Source of the DNA: VYDC01 sp963667515
GTDB lineage: Bacteria; Chloroflexota; Dehalococcoidia; UBA2979
Assembly: GCA_963667515.2 (NCBI GenBank)
Contig: CAXXXY010000007.1
Location: 1-64,000, forward strand
Length of the DNA stretch: 64,000 bases
Direction of reading: 5' to 3'
Part shown: positions 8,131-16,255 of the stretch, piece after piece
How positions within the stretch are numbered: the stretch's first letter is position 1
Layout: every line of letters begins with the position of its first letter
Notes under the pieces: model-generated
Seen by the model: the letters and a program-made list of their open reading frames with translations, nothing else
Told to the model about the DNA's origin: nothing
Database searches by the model: none
Made by a program: the position numbers and the translations under genes

Positions 8131-9819
8131 ATGAGGAGAGGGGAAATGAGAGGACTGGAAGCCACGCTTAGCCGGCGAACCCTCCTGCGAGGTGCGGCCC
8201 TCGGGGGAGTCGGCCTCGCCACCGCGGCCGTCATCGGCTGCGATGACGACGATGACGACGACTCGGCCTCGACCGCGCCGTCGGGGCCGTCCGCGCCGGC
8301 CGCTGCAACAGCCGCTCCGGCGGCGGCGGCGCCCGCTCCAGAGAAGACTGGGGCAATGGTGTTTGCTCGTGCGTCCTCACCGCCAACGCTCGATCCGAAC
8401 ACGAGCGCGATCACGTCGCCCACCTTCCACGCCATTTACGACGGTCTCACGCGCATCATCCCAGTCGAAGGTGGGAGCGCCGTCACACCCGGCTTGGCTA
8501 CTTCGTGGGAAACGAATCCCGGTGACGCGACAACGTGGGTCTTCCACCTGCGTGAGGCGGAGTGGTCAGACGGAAAGCAATTCACCGCCGAGGATGTCAG
8601 GTTCACATTCGAGTACTACCTGGATGCCGACAACAAGTCGCGGCTGATCTCGCGGGTCAGAACGGTACAGGCTGCGCGCGTGATAGACGAACGTACCGTC
8701 GCCCTTACCACGAACGGAACGGACCCGATCCTACCCCGGCGGAATGGTCTGCCATTTGTCCTGCCCAAGCACATCTTCGCGGACCCGTCCATCACGAATC
8801 CGAGCGAGGTGCAAGGTCAGTCGCCAGTAGGCACAGGTGCATACGTTTCGCGTAACTACGAGACCGCCTCATCGGTCGAGCTGGAGACGAGCGCGAGCGG
8901 CTGGCGTCCTACGCGCGGCATGGACGACGTGACCGTACGCTGGATCAGCGAGACCAGCACCCGGCTGGCCGGGTTCCAGACCGGGGATATCCATTTCATC
9001 AGCGGGGTACCCACGATCGAGCAGCAGCGCGTCGGCGGTTTCAGTGGTGCGGTGGTGGCACAGCCACCGAGCACGAGCGTGTTCGCGTGGATTCACAACA
9101 ACCGCGAAGAGGAGGGGCATCCGACCAACGACGGCCGTGTGCGGCAGGCGCTGAACTATGCACTGGACGCAAAGACGATCGGGGATGTGGTCTGGGACGG
9201 CCTTGCCCCGGTAGCCAAGGATCAGATGGTCGCCACAGGAATCTTCGGTCACAATCCGAGCATCGAGGCCCTCCCCTACGATCCCGACACTGGTCGCCAA
9301 CTGCTGAAAGACGGCGGCTTCGCTGACGGCTTCTCAATGGACATGGAAGCCCGCTTCGAGGGGCGTCCGGAGAACAAGTCGGCCACAGAGGCGTCTGCGG
9401 GTTTCTGGGACGATATCGGGCTTTCGCTGTCGATCGTTCCTATTGAGACCAACGTCTGGCGCGATCGCCTCTACGGGCGCGAGACTAAGCCCTGGCCAGG
9501 CGCCTGGCAGTCCAATTTCACGGCGCAGATGTTCGACGCCTCGCAGCAGATGGTTTGGTTGCTCTCGACCAGCGCTATGAGAGCATGGAACAACCCACGC
9601 TTTGATGAAGCGTTTAACGCCGCACAGGAAGAGCTCGATGAGGAGCGCCGGCTCCAGTTCTATTGGGACGCTGTCGAAACGATGCGCATGGCGAACCAAG
9701 GGCCGTCGAGCTTCATCGTGGAAGTTCCGGAACTCTACGCTTATCGCAGCGACGTAATCGCCGATTACGTCGCGTGGCCGCTGCCGGAAATCCACTTCGA
9801 TAGCGTGCGGCCTGCCTAG
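8131..9819 (+). CDS. family-5 substrate-binding lipoprotein with Tat leader
   Basis: 562 residues. The leader has a twin-arginine motif (LSRRTLLRGAAL), a hydrophobic core and a lipobox ending AAVIGC, followed by an Asp-rich and then Ala/Pro/Ser-rich linker. This indicates Tat export and lipid anchoring. The SBP_bac_5 domain follows (AIYDGLTRIIPVEGG, WVFHLREAEWSDGKQFTAEDVRFTFEYYL, GRVRQALNYALDAKTIGDVVWDG). It should bind a peptide-like or amphiphilic ligand outside the cell. Start is ATG 8131; ATG 8146 has its own AGGAGAGG site and is equally possible. No permease genes are nearby. It differs from the two leaderless relatives at 3283 and 16256. Confidence 0.9.
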   Translation: MRRGEMRGLEATLSRRTLLRGAALGGVGLATAAVIGCDDDDDDDSASTAPSGPSAPAAATAAPAAAAPAPEKTGAMVFARASSPPTLDPNTSAITSPTFHAIYDGLTRIIPVEGGSAVTPGLATSWETNPGDATTWVFHLREAEWSDGKQFTAEDVRFTFEYYLDADNKSRLISRVRTVQAARVIDERTVALTTNGTDPILPRRNGLPFVLPKHIFADPSITNPSEVQGQSPVGTGAYVSRNYETASSVELETSASGWRPTRGMDDVTVRWISETSTRLAGFQTGDIHFISGVPTIEQQRVGGFSGAVVAQPPSTSVFAWIHNNREEEGHPTNDGRVRQALNYALDAKTIGDVVWDGLAPVAKDQMVATGIFGHNPSIEALPYDPDTGRQLLKDGGFADGFSMDMEARFEGRPENKSATEASAGFWDDIGLSLSIVPIETNVWRDRLYGRETKPWPGAWQSNFTAQMFDASQQMVWLLSTSAMRAWNNPRFDEAFNAAQEELDEERRLQFYWDAVETMRMANQGPSSFIVEVPELYAYRSDVIADYVAWPLPEIHFDSVRPA

Positions 9820-9891
9820 GCGACAGGCGGCCCCTCGCGGCGGGACGTGGCGGCGACTCAGCCAGCCGTTCACACACGAGAAGCGGGGATG

Positions 9892-10427
9892 ATGGACTGG
9901 AACGATACGAAAGAGCAGGCCGACTTGAGCCTCGGGCGACCATGAGCGGATGGCACAGCACGGGAGTGGGCGGATGCGGTTCGCGCGCGTGGTTGGCTTG
10001 TACCTCACTGGCCGGTCGAGTACGGTCGCGGCCGCCTCAGGAGCATGGAGCAGTTCATGCTTGGGGAGGAGATGACAACTGTAGGTGCCCACTGTCCTGC
10101 AGCGCTACAGGTGGCTGACGGTTTATCGAATTAGCAGTGGTAGGCGGTTTCTTGCTGCGCATCATCTCTATGCAGCATGAAGGCCTAGCCCCAAGCCACG
10201 CCTCGAAGTTCCTCGGAGGCGAGCTCAGGCAGCGCGTCGCACGGGCGGGAATCGCGATCTTCGGTCTTCGCGGAAGCCTGTGGAGCCCAGATGATCCGCG
10301 AGTGCCGATGCAGGCTCGGTTCAAACAGAAGTATGTCGGAGGTGCCTCGCGCACCATCGGAGGCCGTACCGCGGGAATCCAGCGCAACGTGGTCGCTACT
10401 CGCGGACTCGGACTTCTGCGGGGGTAG
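9892..10427 (+). pseudogene. acyl-CoA dehydrogenase, internally deleted
   Basis: Starts like the gene at 14477 (MDWNDTKEQADL), hits TGA after 17 codons, then resumes in another frame with AREWADAVRARGWLVPHWPVEYG and SMEQFMLGEEMTTVGA. The whole flavin-binding middle is missing. The C-terminus FLLRIISMQHEGLAPS through GIQRNVVATRGLGLLRG follows at 10137-10427. It lies immediately upstream of an intact CoA-transferase gene, the reverse of the situation at 14477-16240. Confidence 0.9.
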
Positions 10428-10436
10428 CGGACAAGA

Positions 10437-12875
10437 ATGGCGAATCCGTTGGCGGAGTCGACCGGCCTGCTTGCGGGCGTTGTCGTTGTGGACGCGGGCG
10501 AGGGTGTCGCGTGTGGCTTCGGTTCATGGCTGCTCGCCGACCTCGGAGCTCGCGTAGTCAAGGTGGAAGGGCCAGCTGGTGATCGGCTGCGCCTGTTGGG
10601 ACCGTTTCCGGAGGATAGAACTGACGTCGAACGTGGTGGGCTCCATCTGGCGCTTAACGCCGGTAAGGAGAGCGTTGCGCTCGATCTGAAGCGCGATTCA
10701 GAGCGCGAGAGACTGTTCGAGCTCCTCTCAAACGCAGACGTCTTCGTCGATTCGGCGCCGGCCGGAGAGATGGCCACGCTCGGTATCGACTATGCGAGTC
10801 TCGCACGGCGCTTCCCCTGGCTTGTGCACGGTTCGCACAGCCCGTTCGGAGAAGATGGCCCGTATGCCGGTCGCGTCACCTCGGAGATCGTCGATTGGGC
10901 GATGGGCGGCTACATGTATTTCTGCGGCGAGCCGGGGCGGCCGCCGCTGATGCTGCACGGTCAGCAGGCCGAGCTGCACGCTGGCATGCAGCTCGCGACT
11001 GGGATCCTGGGGGCCCTGTGGCACGCGCGTCGTACTGGGCGCGGACAACACGTCGACGTGTCGACGTTCGAATCCATGATGACGGCCCATGTGTGGTTTC
11101 TCTCTTCATGGCTACAGGAGGGGCTCCTGTGGCGGCGTAAGGGTTCGGCGCTGATCCCCTGCGCGAACGGCCACTTTGCCGTGGGGGCGCCCTCGCCGGA
11201 CTTGTTCCTGCTCATGGACCGCGCGGAACTGATGCTGGAGGAACGCTACTTAACCGATGCCGGCTGGCGGGACGTGCTGCCTGAAGTGATGGCCATGCTG
11301 GAGGAGTGGGCGGCGGACAAATCGATGGAGGAAGTCTACCACCGAGGGCAAGCCGCGCGAGTAAAGATCGCTCCCGTGAACACCGTCGCCGACTTGTCCA
11401 CCTCCGCACAGCTCGCGGCCCGTGGCTGGTGGCGCACATTTGAGCACCCTCGTGGAGGGTCGCTGGATCTGCCCAGACCTCCCTGGCGCCTCTCGAGAAG
11501 CGTCGCCCCAGAGCTCCGGGCGGCGCCTCTAATCGGCAGCGGGCTTGTGAGCCCGCTGCCGAAACGCAGCGGATCGAGGCTGATGCCGGTGGGCGAGAAG
11601 TCAGATGCTGAGGCGCTTCCGCTCGCGGGCTTTCGCGTACTCGAAGTCACGACCGCCTGGGCCGGACCGCTAGCCGGGCGCCACTTGGCAGACCTCGGCG
11701 CAGACGTGATCTTGGTCGAGCGCCACTCTGCGCACGGCACGCGCGGCCACCACTTCCCAGGCGGTCCGGAGGAAGTCTGGCCTCGCTTCTACAACCGTGG
11801 AGGCGGGTTTAACCTCCTGAACCGGAACAAGCGAGGCACAGCTATCAACCTGCGCAGCGCGCCAGGCCGGGAGCTGTTCTTGCGCCTCTCCGACCGTGCC
11901 GACGTTGTGATCGAGAACAACAGCCCCCACGTCCTGCCCGCGCTTGGCCTCGGCTACGAGGAGCTCGCCGAGCGCAACCCTGGGCTGGTGATGTGCTCGC
12001 TGTCGGGCTTTGGAGCGAAGGGGCCGGAGGCACAATACCGTGCACTCGGGAGTAGCATCGAGGCATCTTGCGGTCTGGTTGCACAGACCGGCTATGCGCC
12101 GGGCCAGCTCTACACCACTGGCTCATTCCACGCTGATCCGATCGGTGGCACCCTCGCGGCGCTGGCGATCCTCGCCGCGCTGTGGGAACGCGAGAGCACT
12201 GGACGCGGCCAACAGATTGACCTCTCCCTCCAAGAGAGCGGCGCCTTGTTCGTCATCGAGTCCATCGTCGACTACAGGCTGAATGGCCGCATCGCTGGCC
12301 CTCGCGGTAATCGTTCGTCCCGTATCGCTCCGCAGGGGGCCTATCCCTCGGCGGGGGGCGATTGCTGGGTAGCGATCGGAATCGAGGACGACGAGCAGTG
12401 GCAGGCGCTCTGTCGCGCGATCGATCGCCCCGAGCTTGCTGCCCGCTTCCCCGATGTCGAAGCGCGTCGAGCCTCCCACGACATCATCGATGAAGCGGTG
12501 GCTGCGTGGAGTCGCGGGCTCGACCACCAGGAAGCGACGCGCCTGCTTCAGGCGGTTGGCGTGCCTGCTGGTCCTGTGCTCGCAAACTGGGAGGCTGCGA
12601 GCGATCCACACCTCTATCGGCGCGGCTTCTGGTTGGAGGACGTCCATCCCGAAGTTGGGTATGAGCGATGGGAGGGTGCTCCGTGGCGCCTCTCGGCCAC
12701 GCCTGTGCGTATGCGTCAGCCAGCGCCGCTGCTGGGCCAGCATAACGACGACGTACTGCGGGAAGTCCTCGGCCTTGACGCCGAGGAACTCGAGGAACTA
12801 CGCGCAAATGGCACGGTCGCCAATGAGCCTGACAACCCGGAGATGTTCTCCACACCTTCACGCGCTGGACCATGA
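10437..12875 (+). CDS. CaiB/BaiF-type (family III) CoA-transferase, tandem double domain
   Basis: 812 residues, about twice the usual ~400. The first unit runs from LLAGVVVVDAGEGVACGF and SWLLADLGARVVKVEGPAGD; the second from LAGFRVLEVTTAWAGPLAGRHLADLGADVILVE. Family III enzymes move CoA between acids through an aspartyl-CoA intermediate. By alignment from memory, the aspartate appears in the second unit (SFHADPIGGTLAAL). The equivalent site in the first unit reads QQAELHAGMQLATG, without Asp. Only one half may be catalytic. The start is 9 bp after the dehydrogenase pseudogene. A homologous C-terminal remnant lies at 15750-16240. Confidence 0.88.
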   Translation: MANPLAESTGLLAGVVVVDAGEGVACGFGSWLLADLGARVVKVEGPAGDRLRLLGPFPEDRTDVERGGLHLALNAGKESVALDLKRDSERERLFELLSNADVFVDSAPAGEMATLGIDYASLARRFPWLVHGSHSPFGEDGPYAGRVTSEIVDWAMGGYMYFCGEPGRPPLMLHGQQAELHAGMQLATGILGALWHARRTGRGQHVDVSTFESMMTAHVWFLSSWLQEGLLWRRKGSALIPCANGHFAVGAPSPDLFLLMDRAELMLEERYLTDAGWRDVLPEVMAMLEEWAADKSMEEVYHRGQAARVKIAPVNTVADLSTSAQLAARGWWRTFEHPRGGSLDLPRPPWRLSRSVAPELRAAPLIGSGLVSPLPKRSGSRLMPVGEKSDAEALPLAGFRVLEVTTAWAGPLAGRHLADLGADVILVERHSAHGTRGHHFPGGPEEVWPRFYNRGGGFNLLNRNKRGTAINLRSAPGRELFLRLSDRADVVIENNSPHVLPALGLGYEELAERNPGLVMCSLSGFGAKGPEAQYRALGSSIEASCGLVAQTGYAPGQLYTTGSFHADPIGGTLAALAILAALWERESTGRGQQIDLSLQESGALFVIESIVDYRLNGRIAGPRGNRSSRIAPQGAYPSAGGDCWVAIGIEDDEQWQALCRAIDRPELAARFPDVEARRASHDIIDEAVAAWSRGLDHQEATRLLQAVGVPAGPVLANWEAASDPHLYRRGFWLEDVHPEVGYERWEGAPWRLSATPVRMRQPAPLLGQHNDDVLREVLGLDAEELEELRANGTVANEPDNPEMFSTPSRAGP

Positions 12876-13219
12876 CCAAGGGCGCCTGCGGGGGCGCCAA
12901 TATTCCGTCCGCGTCTAGAATGCGCCGGCGCCGAGCTCCGACAGTCGCTGGCGAGCGCCTGCGCGAGTTAGTGGCAGGCTTAGGAAGCCAAGATCGGTGC
13001 CTTCTCGGGATACGGTCGACGCTGCGCGGCGGTGGGGCACGAAACCCCCGTCCGCCCGCGATCTGAACCTGAGCCAGCCTCACTGAACGGGCCCGAGCGA
13101 GTCTTGCCCTCACACGGCTCCGCTTTGTGCTCGGACACCATGCGGACGGCCCGCTCCGCGGATCTCTGCTGGATACCTGCCTCGTCCTGTCATCGCTCCA
13201 TCCTCTCAAAGGGTGGAGG
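12876..13219 (+). other. intergenic region without recognisable gene
   Basis: About 340 bp between the CoA-transferase and an IS110 relic. I see no supportable gene or RNA. An open frame on the minus strand spans it but is mostly antisense to the CoA-transferase and has no family resemblance. Confidence 0.4.
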
Positions 13220-13385
13220 CCTCCAACTTGCCCGGGGCGATTCAGGTCTTCGACGCGCGCAGCCGCGCCTACGTCGCGCGGCGCACCAGCGAGGGCGCTC
13301 CAAGCGCGAGACCATCCGCTCGCTCGAGCGCTGCGTCGCCCGCGAGCTCTACCGCTGCCTGGCTCGCCCCCCAGCCCGGTTGACG
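13220..13385 (+). pseudogene. IS110-family transposase remnant (C-terminal end)
   Basis: The plus strand encodes FDARSRAYVARRTSEG and, after a one-base slip, SKRETIRSLERCVARELYRCL. This resembles the C-terminal end of IS110 transposases, where an RxAY..R...EGK segment is followed by an Arg-rich helix. The frameshift and missing upstream domain mark it as decayed. Confidence 0.55.
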
Positions 13386-13449
13386 ACGATAGGAGCATCA
13401 GAACCGAGCATCAGCGCCTGCCGGAAGCGGCGGGAATAGCAGGACGGCC

Positions 13450-14382
13450 TCATGGAGTTCGAGCCGCAGCCAGGCCGACAGCTCGGAGTCCTCCGTCGGT
13501 GCCCTCGATCCAAACACGGCAGCGGACCCGCTCGCCAGGCTCATCGGTGATGATCGCGCCGCGCGCCGTCAACGTGTCACCTGCGAAGACCGTGTCAAGG
13601 AAACGAACGTCGAGCTCGCCACCGCGGGCGAAGCCGATCCCGAACTGCTCGTGCATCAGACGAGCAAGCAGTCCGAATGAGATACCTCCTTGCGCTCGCG
13701 GAGCCGGCAATCCACTTCTCCGCGCAAGCTCGACATCAGTGTGATTGTTGCGCTCCCCAGGTCCCTCGAAATCGTTGATGTGTTCCTGCGATGCGCCGTA
13801 GATGATGGGCCCGAACGCCACTGCGTCTGCTGGCGCCTCGGGCGGGCGCGGATCGCTGGCTCGCTCCGGCCACTGTGCTGCCTCTTCGGCCGAGATCCCC
13901 CTTGCCCACGCCTTCCAGTGACGCTGGATTGGTTCACCCGCGACATACGCCCCAAGTTCAACGATCGTATAGCCAAGGCCACGTCGGACGAACTTCTCAA
14001 CTATGCCCCCCCGAATGGCGATCGGTTCGTTGATCGGCACGGCATCGCAGAACTCCGCCCAGTAGCGCGCGAGACCGCCACCCTCTCGCAACAGATTCTG
14101 GCGAGGGGCGCTCTCAAAGTGTCGGATGGGCTTCAGGAGATTCTGGCTGGCGTAGTAGAGGATATGGGGTGGGGCAGCGAGATAGCCTGCTCCCCCCGAC
14201 TCCCCCACCGCCCATGGGAACCGCTCTTCGTGGATCCGGGACCAGCGCTCCACGTCGGCCTCGGTGATGACCAGCTCGTACGGACCCAGCGGCCCCACGT
14301 GCAGGTCGCCGAATGAATCACCGTTCCGGCCCTCAGGCAACTTCAGCGTCGCAGGAACGCGCTCGATCGTCTCCGAGCCCAT
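13450..14382 (-). CDS. MaoC-like dehydratase/hydratase family protein
   Basis: 310 residues from the chosen ATG at 14382, which has AGAGGAGAGAGG just upstream; an open frame extends to 14541 but without a ribosome site. The C-terminal hot-dog has HINDFEGPGERNNHTDVELARRSG followed by QGGISFGLLARLMHEQFG, the hydratase signature of MaoC enzymes (D..N..H.D then G). The N-terminal half is probably a second, degenerate hot-dog. It likely hydrates an enoyl-CoA or dehydrates a hydroxyacyl-CoA, which fits next to an acyl-CoA dehydrogenase transcribed divergently from the same 95-bp region. Confidence 0.8.
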   Translation of the reverse strand: MGSETIERVPATLKLPEGRNGDSFGDLHVGPLGPYELVITEADVERWSRIHEERFPWAVGESGGAGYLAAPPHILYYASQNLLKPIRHFESAPRQNLLREGGGLARYWAEFCDAVPINEPIAIRGGIVEKFVRRGLGYTIVELGAYVAGEPIQRHWKAWARGISAEEAAQWPERASDPRPPEAPADAVAFGPIIYGASQEHINDFEGPGERNNHTDVELARRSGLPAPRAQGGISFGLLARLMHEQFGIGFARGGELDVRFLDTVFAGDTLTARGAIITDEPGERVRCRVWIEGTDGGLRAVGLAAARTP

Positions 14383-14420
14383 AGCCTCTCTCCTCTGACC
14401 GCCACACGTCCTACCGCTGC

Positions 14421-14469
14421 TTGACGCGCGACGCCCAACTACCTTAGTAATATTACGCGACAGTGGAGG
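14421..14469 (+). promoter_or_regulatory. divergent promoter with palindromic operator
   Basis: The 94-bp gap between the MaoC gene and the dehydrogenase contains TTGACG at 14421-14426 and AT-rich DNA with a perfect palindrome GTAATATTAC at 14447-14456. TAGTAA at 14445-14450 would be a -10 at 18-bp spacing. GTGGAGG at 14463-14469 is the ribosome site for the TTG start. An AT-rich palindrome in such GC-rich DNA suggests a TetR-like operator controlling both genes. Confidence 0.45.
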
Positions 14470-14476
14470 CTGATGC

Positions 14477-15706
14477 TTGGACTGGCATGACACGCCTGCG
14501 CAGGCGGCGTTCCGCGCCGAGGTTCGGGAGCTGATCGACAAGCAGCTCCCGGAACGGTATCGCGCTGTCGCGGGGGCAAATCGGCCAGAGCCTCACTTCC
14601 TATGGGAGACGGACCGCGCCTCTGGCGAGCCGGGGCGGACAAGCGCTTCCCGAGAATGGGCGGACGCAGTCCGGGTTCGTGGCTGGCTCGCTCCGCACTG
14701 GCCTCGCGAGTACGGCGGCGGCGGCCTCAGCAAGATGGAGCAGTTCATTCTCAAGCAGGAGATGACCGCAGCCGGGGCCCCGCTGCCCGGCAGCAACGTC
14801 GGTATTGACATGCTCGGGCCGGTGCTGATCCTCCACGGCACGGAAGATCAGCGCCGCGACCACCTACCGCGGATCCTCTCCGGCGAGACGGTTTGGGCGC
14901 AGGGCTACTCGGAACCGGGGGCCGGCTCTGATCTCGCCTCGCTCGCCACGCGCGCGGTGCGCGACGGCGATGAGTACGTCGTCAACGGGCAAAAGATCTG
15001 GACCACGCACGCGCACCAGGCTGACTGGCTACTCGTGTTGACCCGCACGGAGCCAGACGCGCCGAAACACCGCGGGATCTCCTTTCTTCTGACCGACATC
15101 CGAACGCCCGGCATCACCATCCGCCCGCTGGTCAATATGGCGTGGTGGCACGACTTCAACGAGACTTTCTTCGAGGACGTGCGGATTCCAGCGAGCCAGC
15201 GCGTCGGAGAGGAGAACCGCGGCTGGTACGTGGCGATGACGCTCCTCGACCACGAGCGCTCGCGCATCACCGACGCTATCGAGTCGCAGCGAGCGATACG
15301 ACGTCTCATCGATTACACGCAGACAGATCACGGCCGGGCGCGTAACCGTTTCGCGGCGAGAAGGTCGGTGGTGTTGCAGCTCGTCGATCGCCTGATTGAG
15401 TCGGAGGTGATGTTCAACTTCTCACTACGCATCATCACGATGCAGGAGAAGGGGCTCGTGCCGAACTACGAGGCTTCTGTCTCCAAGTTCTTCGGCGGAG
15501 AGCTGCAGCAGCGCGTGGCGCGGAGCGGCATGGCGGCCTTCGGCCTGTACGGTCAGCTGTGGGACCCTGACGACCCGCGGGCCCCGATGGAAGCTTGGTT
15601 CAATCAGCAGTACGCGCGGACCGCGGCCAGCACCATCGGCGGCGGCACCGCCGAGATCCAGCGCAATGTCGTGGCAACACGCGGCCTGGGTCTTCCCCGC
15701 GGCTAG
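14477..15706 (+). CDS. acyl-CoA dehydrogenase family protein
   Basis: 409 residues with the full domain order: SREWADAVRVRGWLAPHWPREYGGGGL, then WAQGYSEPGAGSDLASL and DEYVVNGQKIWTTHAHQADW, then IGGGTAEIQRNVVATRGLGLPRG. The start is TTG at 14477, chosen because GTGGAGG lies 7 nt upstream and the N-terminus (DWHDTPAQAAFRAEVREL) aligns with the paralogue at 5266. It introduces a double bond in an acyl-CoA thioester using FAD; the substrate is unknown. It is followed by a decayed CoA-transferase and faces a MaoC hydratase, so dehydrogenation and hydration could be consecutive steps. Confidence 0.9.
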   Translation: MDWHDTPAQAAFRAEVRELIDKQLPERYRAVAGANRPEPHFLWETDRASGEPGRTSASREWADAVRVRGWLAPHWPREYGGGGLSKMEQFILKQEMTAAGAPLPGSNVGIDMLGPVLILHGTEDQRRDHLPRILSGETVWAQGYSEPGAGSDLASLATRAVRDGDEYVVNGQKIWTTHAHQADWLLVLTRTEPDAPKHRGISFLLTDIRTPGITIRPLVNMAWWHDFNETFFEDVRIPASQRVGEENRGWYVAMTLLDHERSRITDAIESQRAIRRLIDYTQTDHGRARNRFAARRSVVLQLVDRLIESEVMFNFSLRIITMQEKGLVPNYEASVSKFFGGELQQRVARSGMAAFGLYGQLWDPDDPRAPMEAWFNQQYARTAASTIGGGTAEIQRNVVATRGLGLPRG

Positions 15707-15749
15707 CGCTGCCCGCGATGACGGGGCCCCAGCCGACCGGCCTTTTCTC

Positions 15750-16240
15750 CGGAAGACGCCCAGTGGCACGCGCTCTGCGAGACCATCGCATCACCGGAGC
15801 TCGCCGTTCGCCACCCCGATCTCGCCGGCTCGGCGCGCGGCCCATGATGAGATCGGCGAGCCCGTCGCCCATTGGAGTCGTACGCTCGATCACCAGGAGG
15901 CAACGCGGAGGCTACAGACGGCGGGCGTGCCCGCGGCCCCGGTGATGGCGAACTGGGAGGCGGCCAGCGACCCGCAGCTCGCGCTCAGTCGATTCTGGAT
16001 GGAGAACGTGTACCCGATCGGATATCAGCGCTGGGAAGGCGTGCCGTGGCGCCTCTCCGAGACCTCCGTGCGGATGCGACGACCGGCTCCGCGGCTCGCC
16101 GAGCACCACGATGAGATCCTCCGCAAACTGCTCGGCCCCGCGCCTGAAGAGATTGCACGACTGCGAGCGAGCGGGGTGATCGCCGATCAGCCGGACAACA
16201 CGGAGATGTTCTCGACGCCGTCACAGGCTGGGCTTTTGGG
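15750..16240 (+). pseudogene. CaiB/BaiF CoA-transferase, C-terminal remnant
   Basis: Encodes EDAQWHALCETIASPELAVRHPDL, then after a one-base slip near 15838 AHDEIGEPVAHWSRTLDHQEATRRL, VPAAPVMANWEAASDP, YQRWEGVPWRLSETSVRMR and DNTEMFSTPSQAG. Each block matches the C-terminus of the intact enzyme at 10437-12875. The N-terminal ~650 residues are gone. It is directly downstream of an intact dehydrogenase, mirroring the other pair. Confidence 0.9.
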
Positions 16241-16255
16241 GCGTGCCTGCTCCGC

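Noticed and set aside
7755..8435. 226-codon minus-strand gene over the cyclase end and the lipoprotein start
   Set aside because: Only the middle (7825-8025) has family resemblance (IS110). The rest is antisense to two real genes, so only the relic is listed.
12484..13398. 304-codon minus-strand open frame
   Set aside because: Mostly antisense to the CoA-transferase C-terminus; no motif, no ribosome site, Arg/Pro-rich translation.
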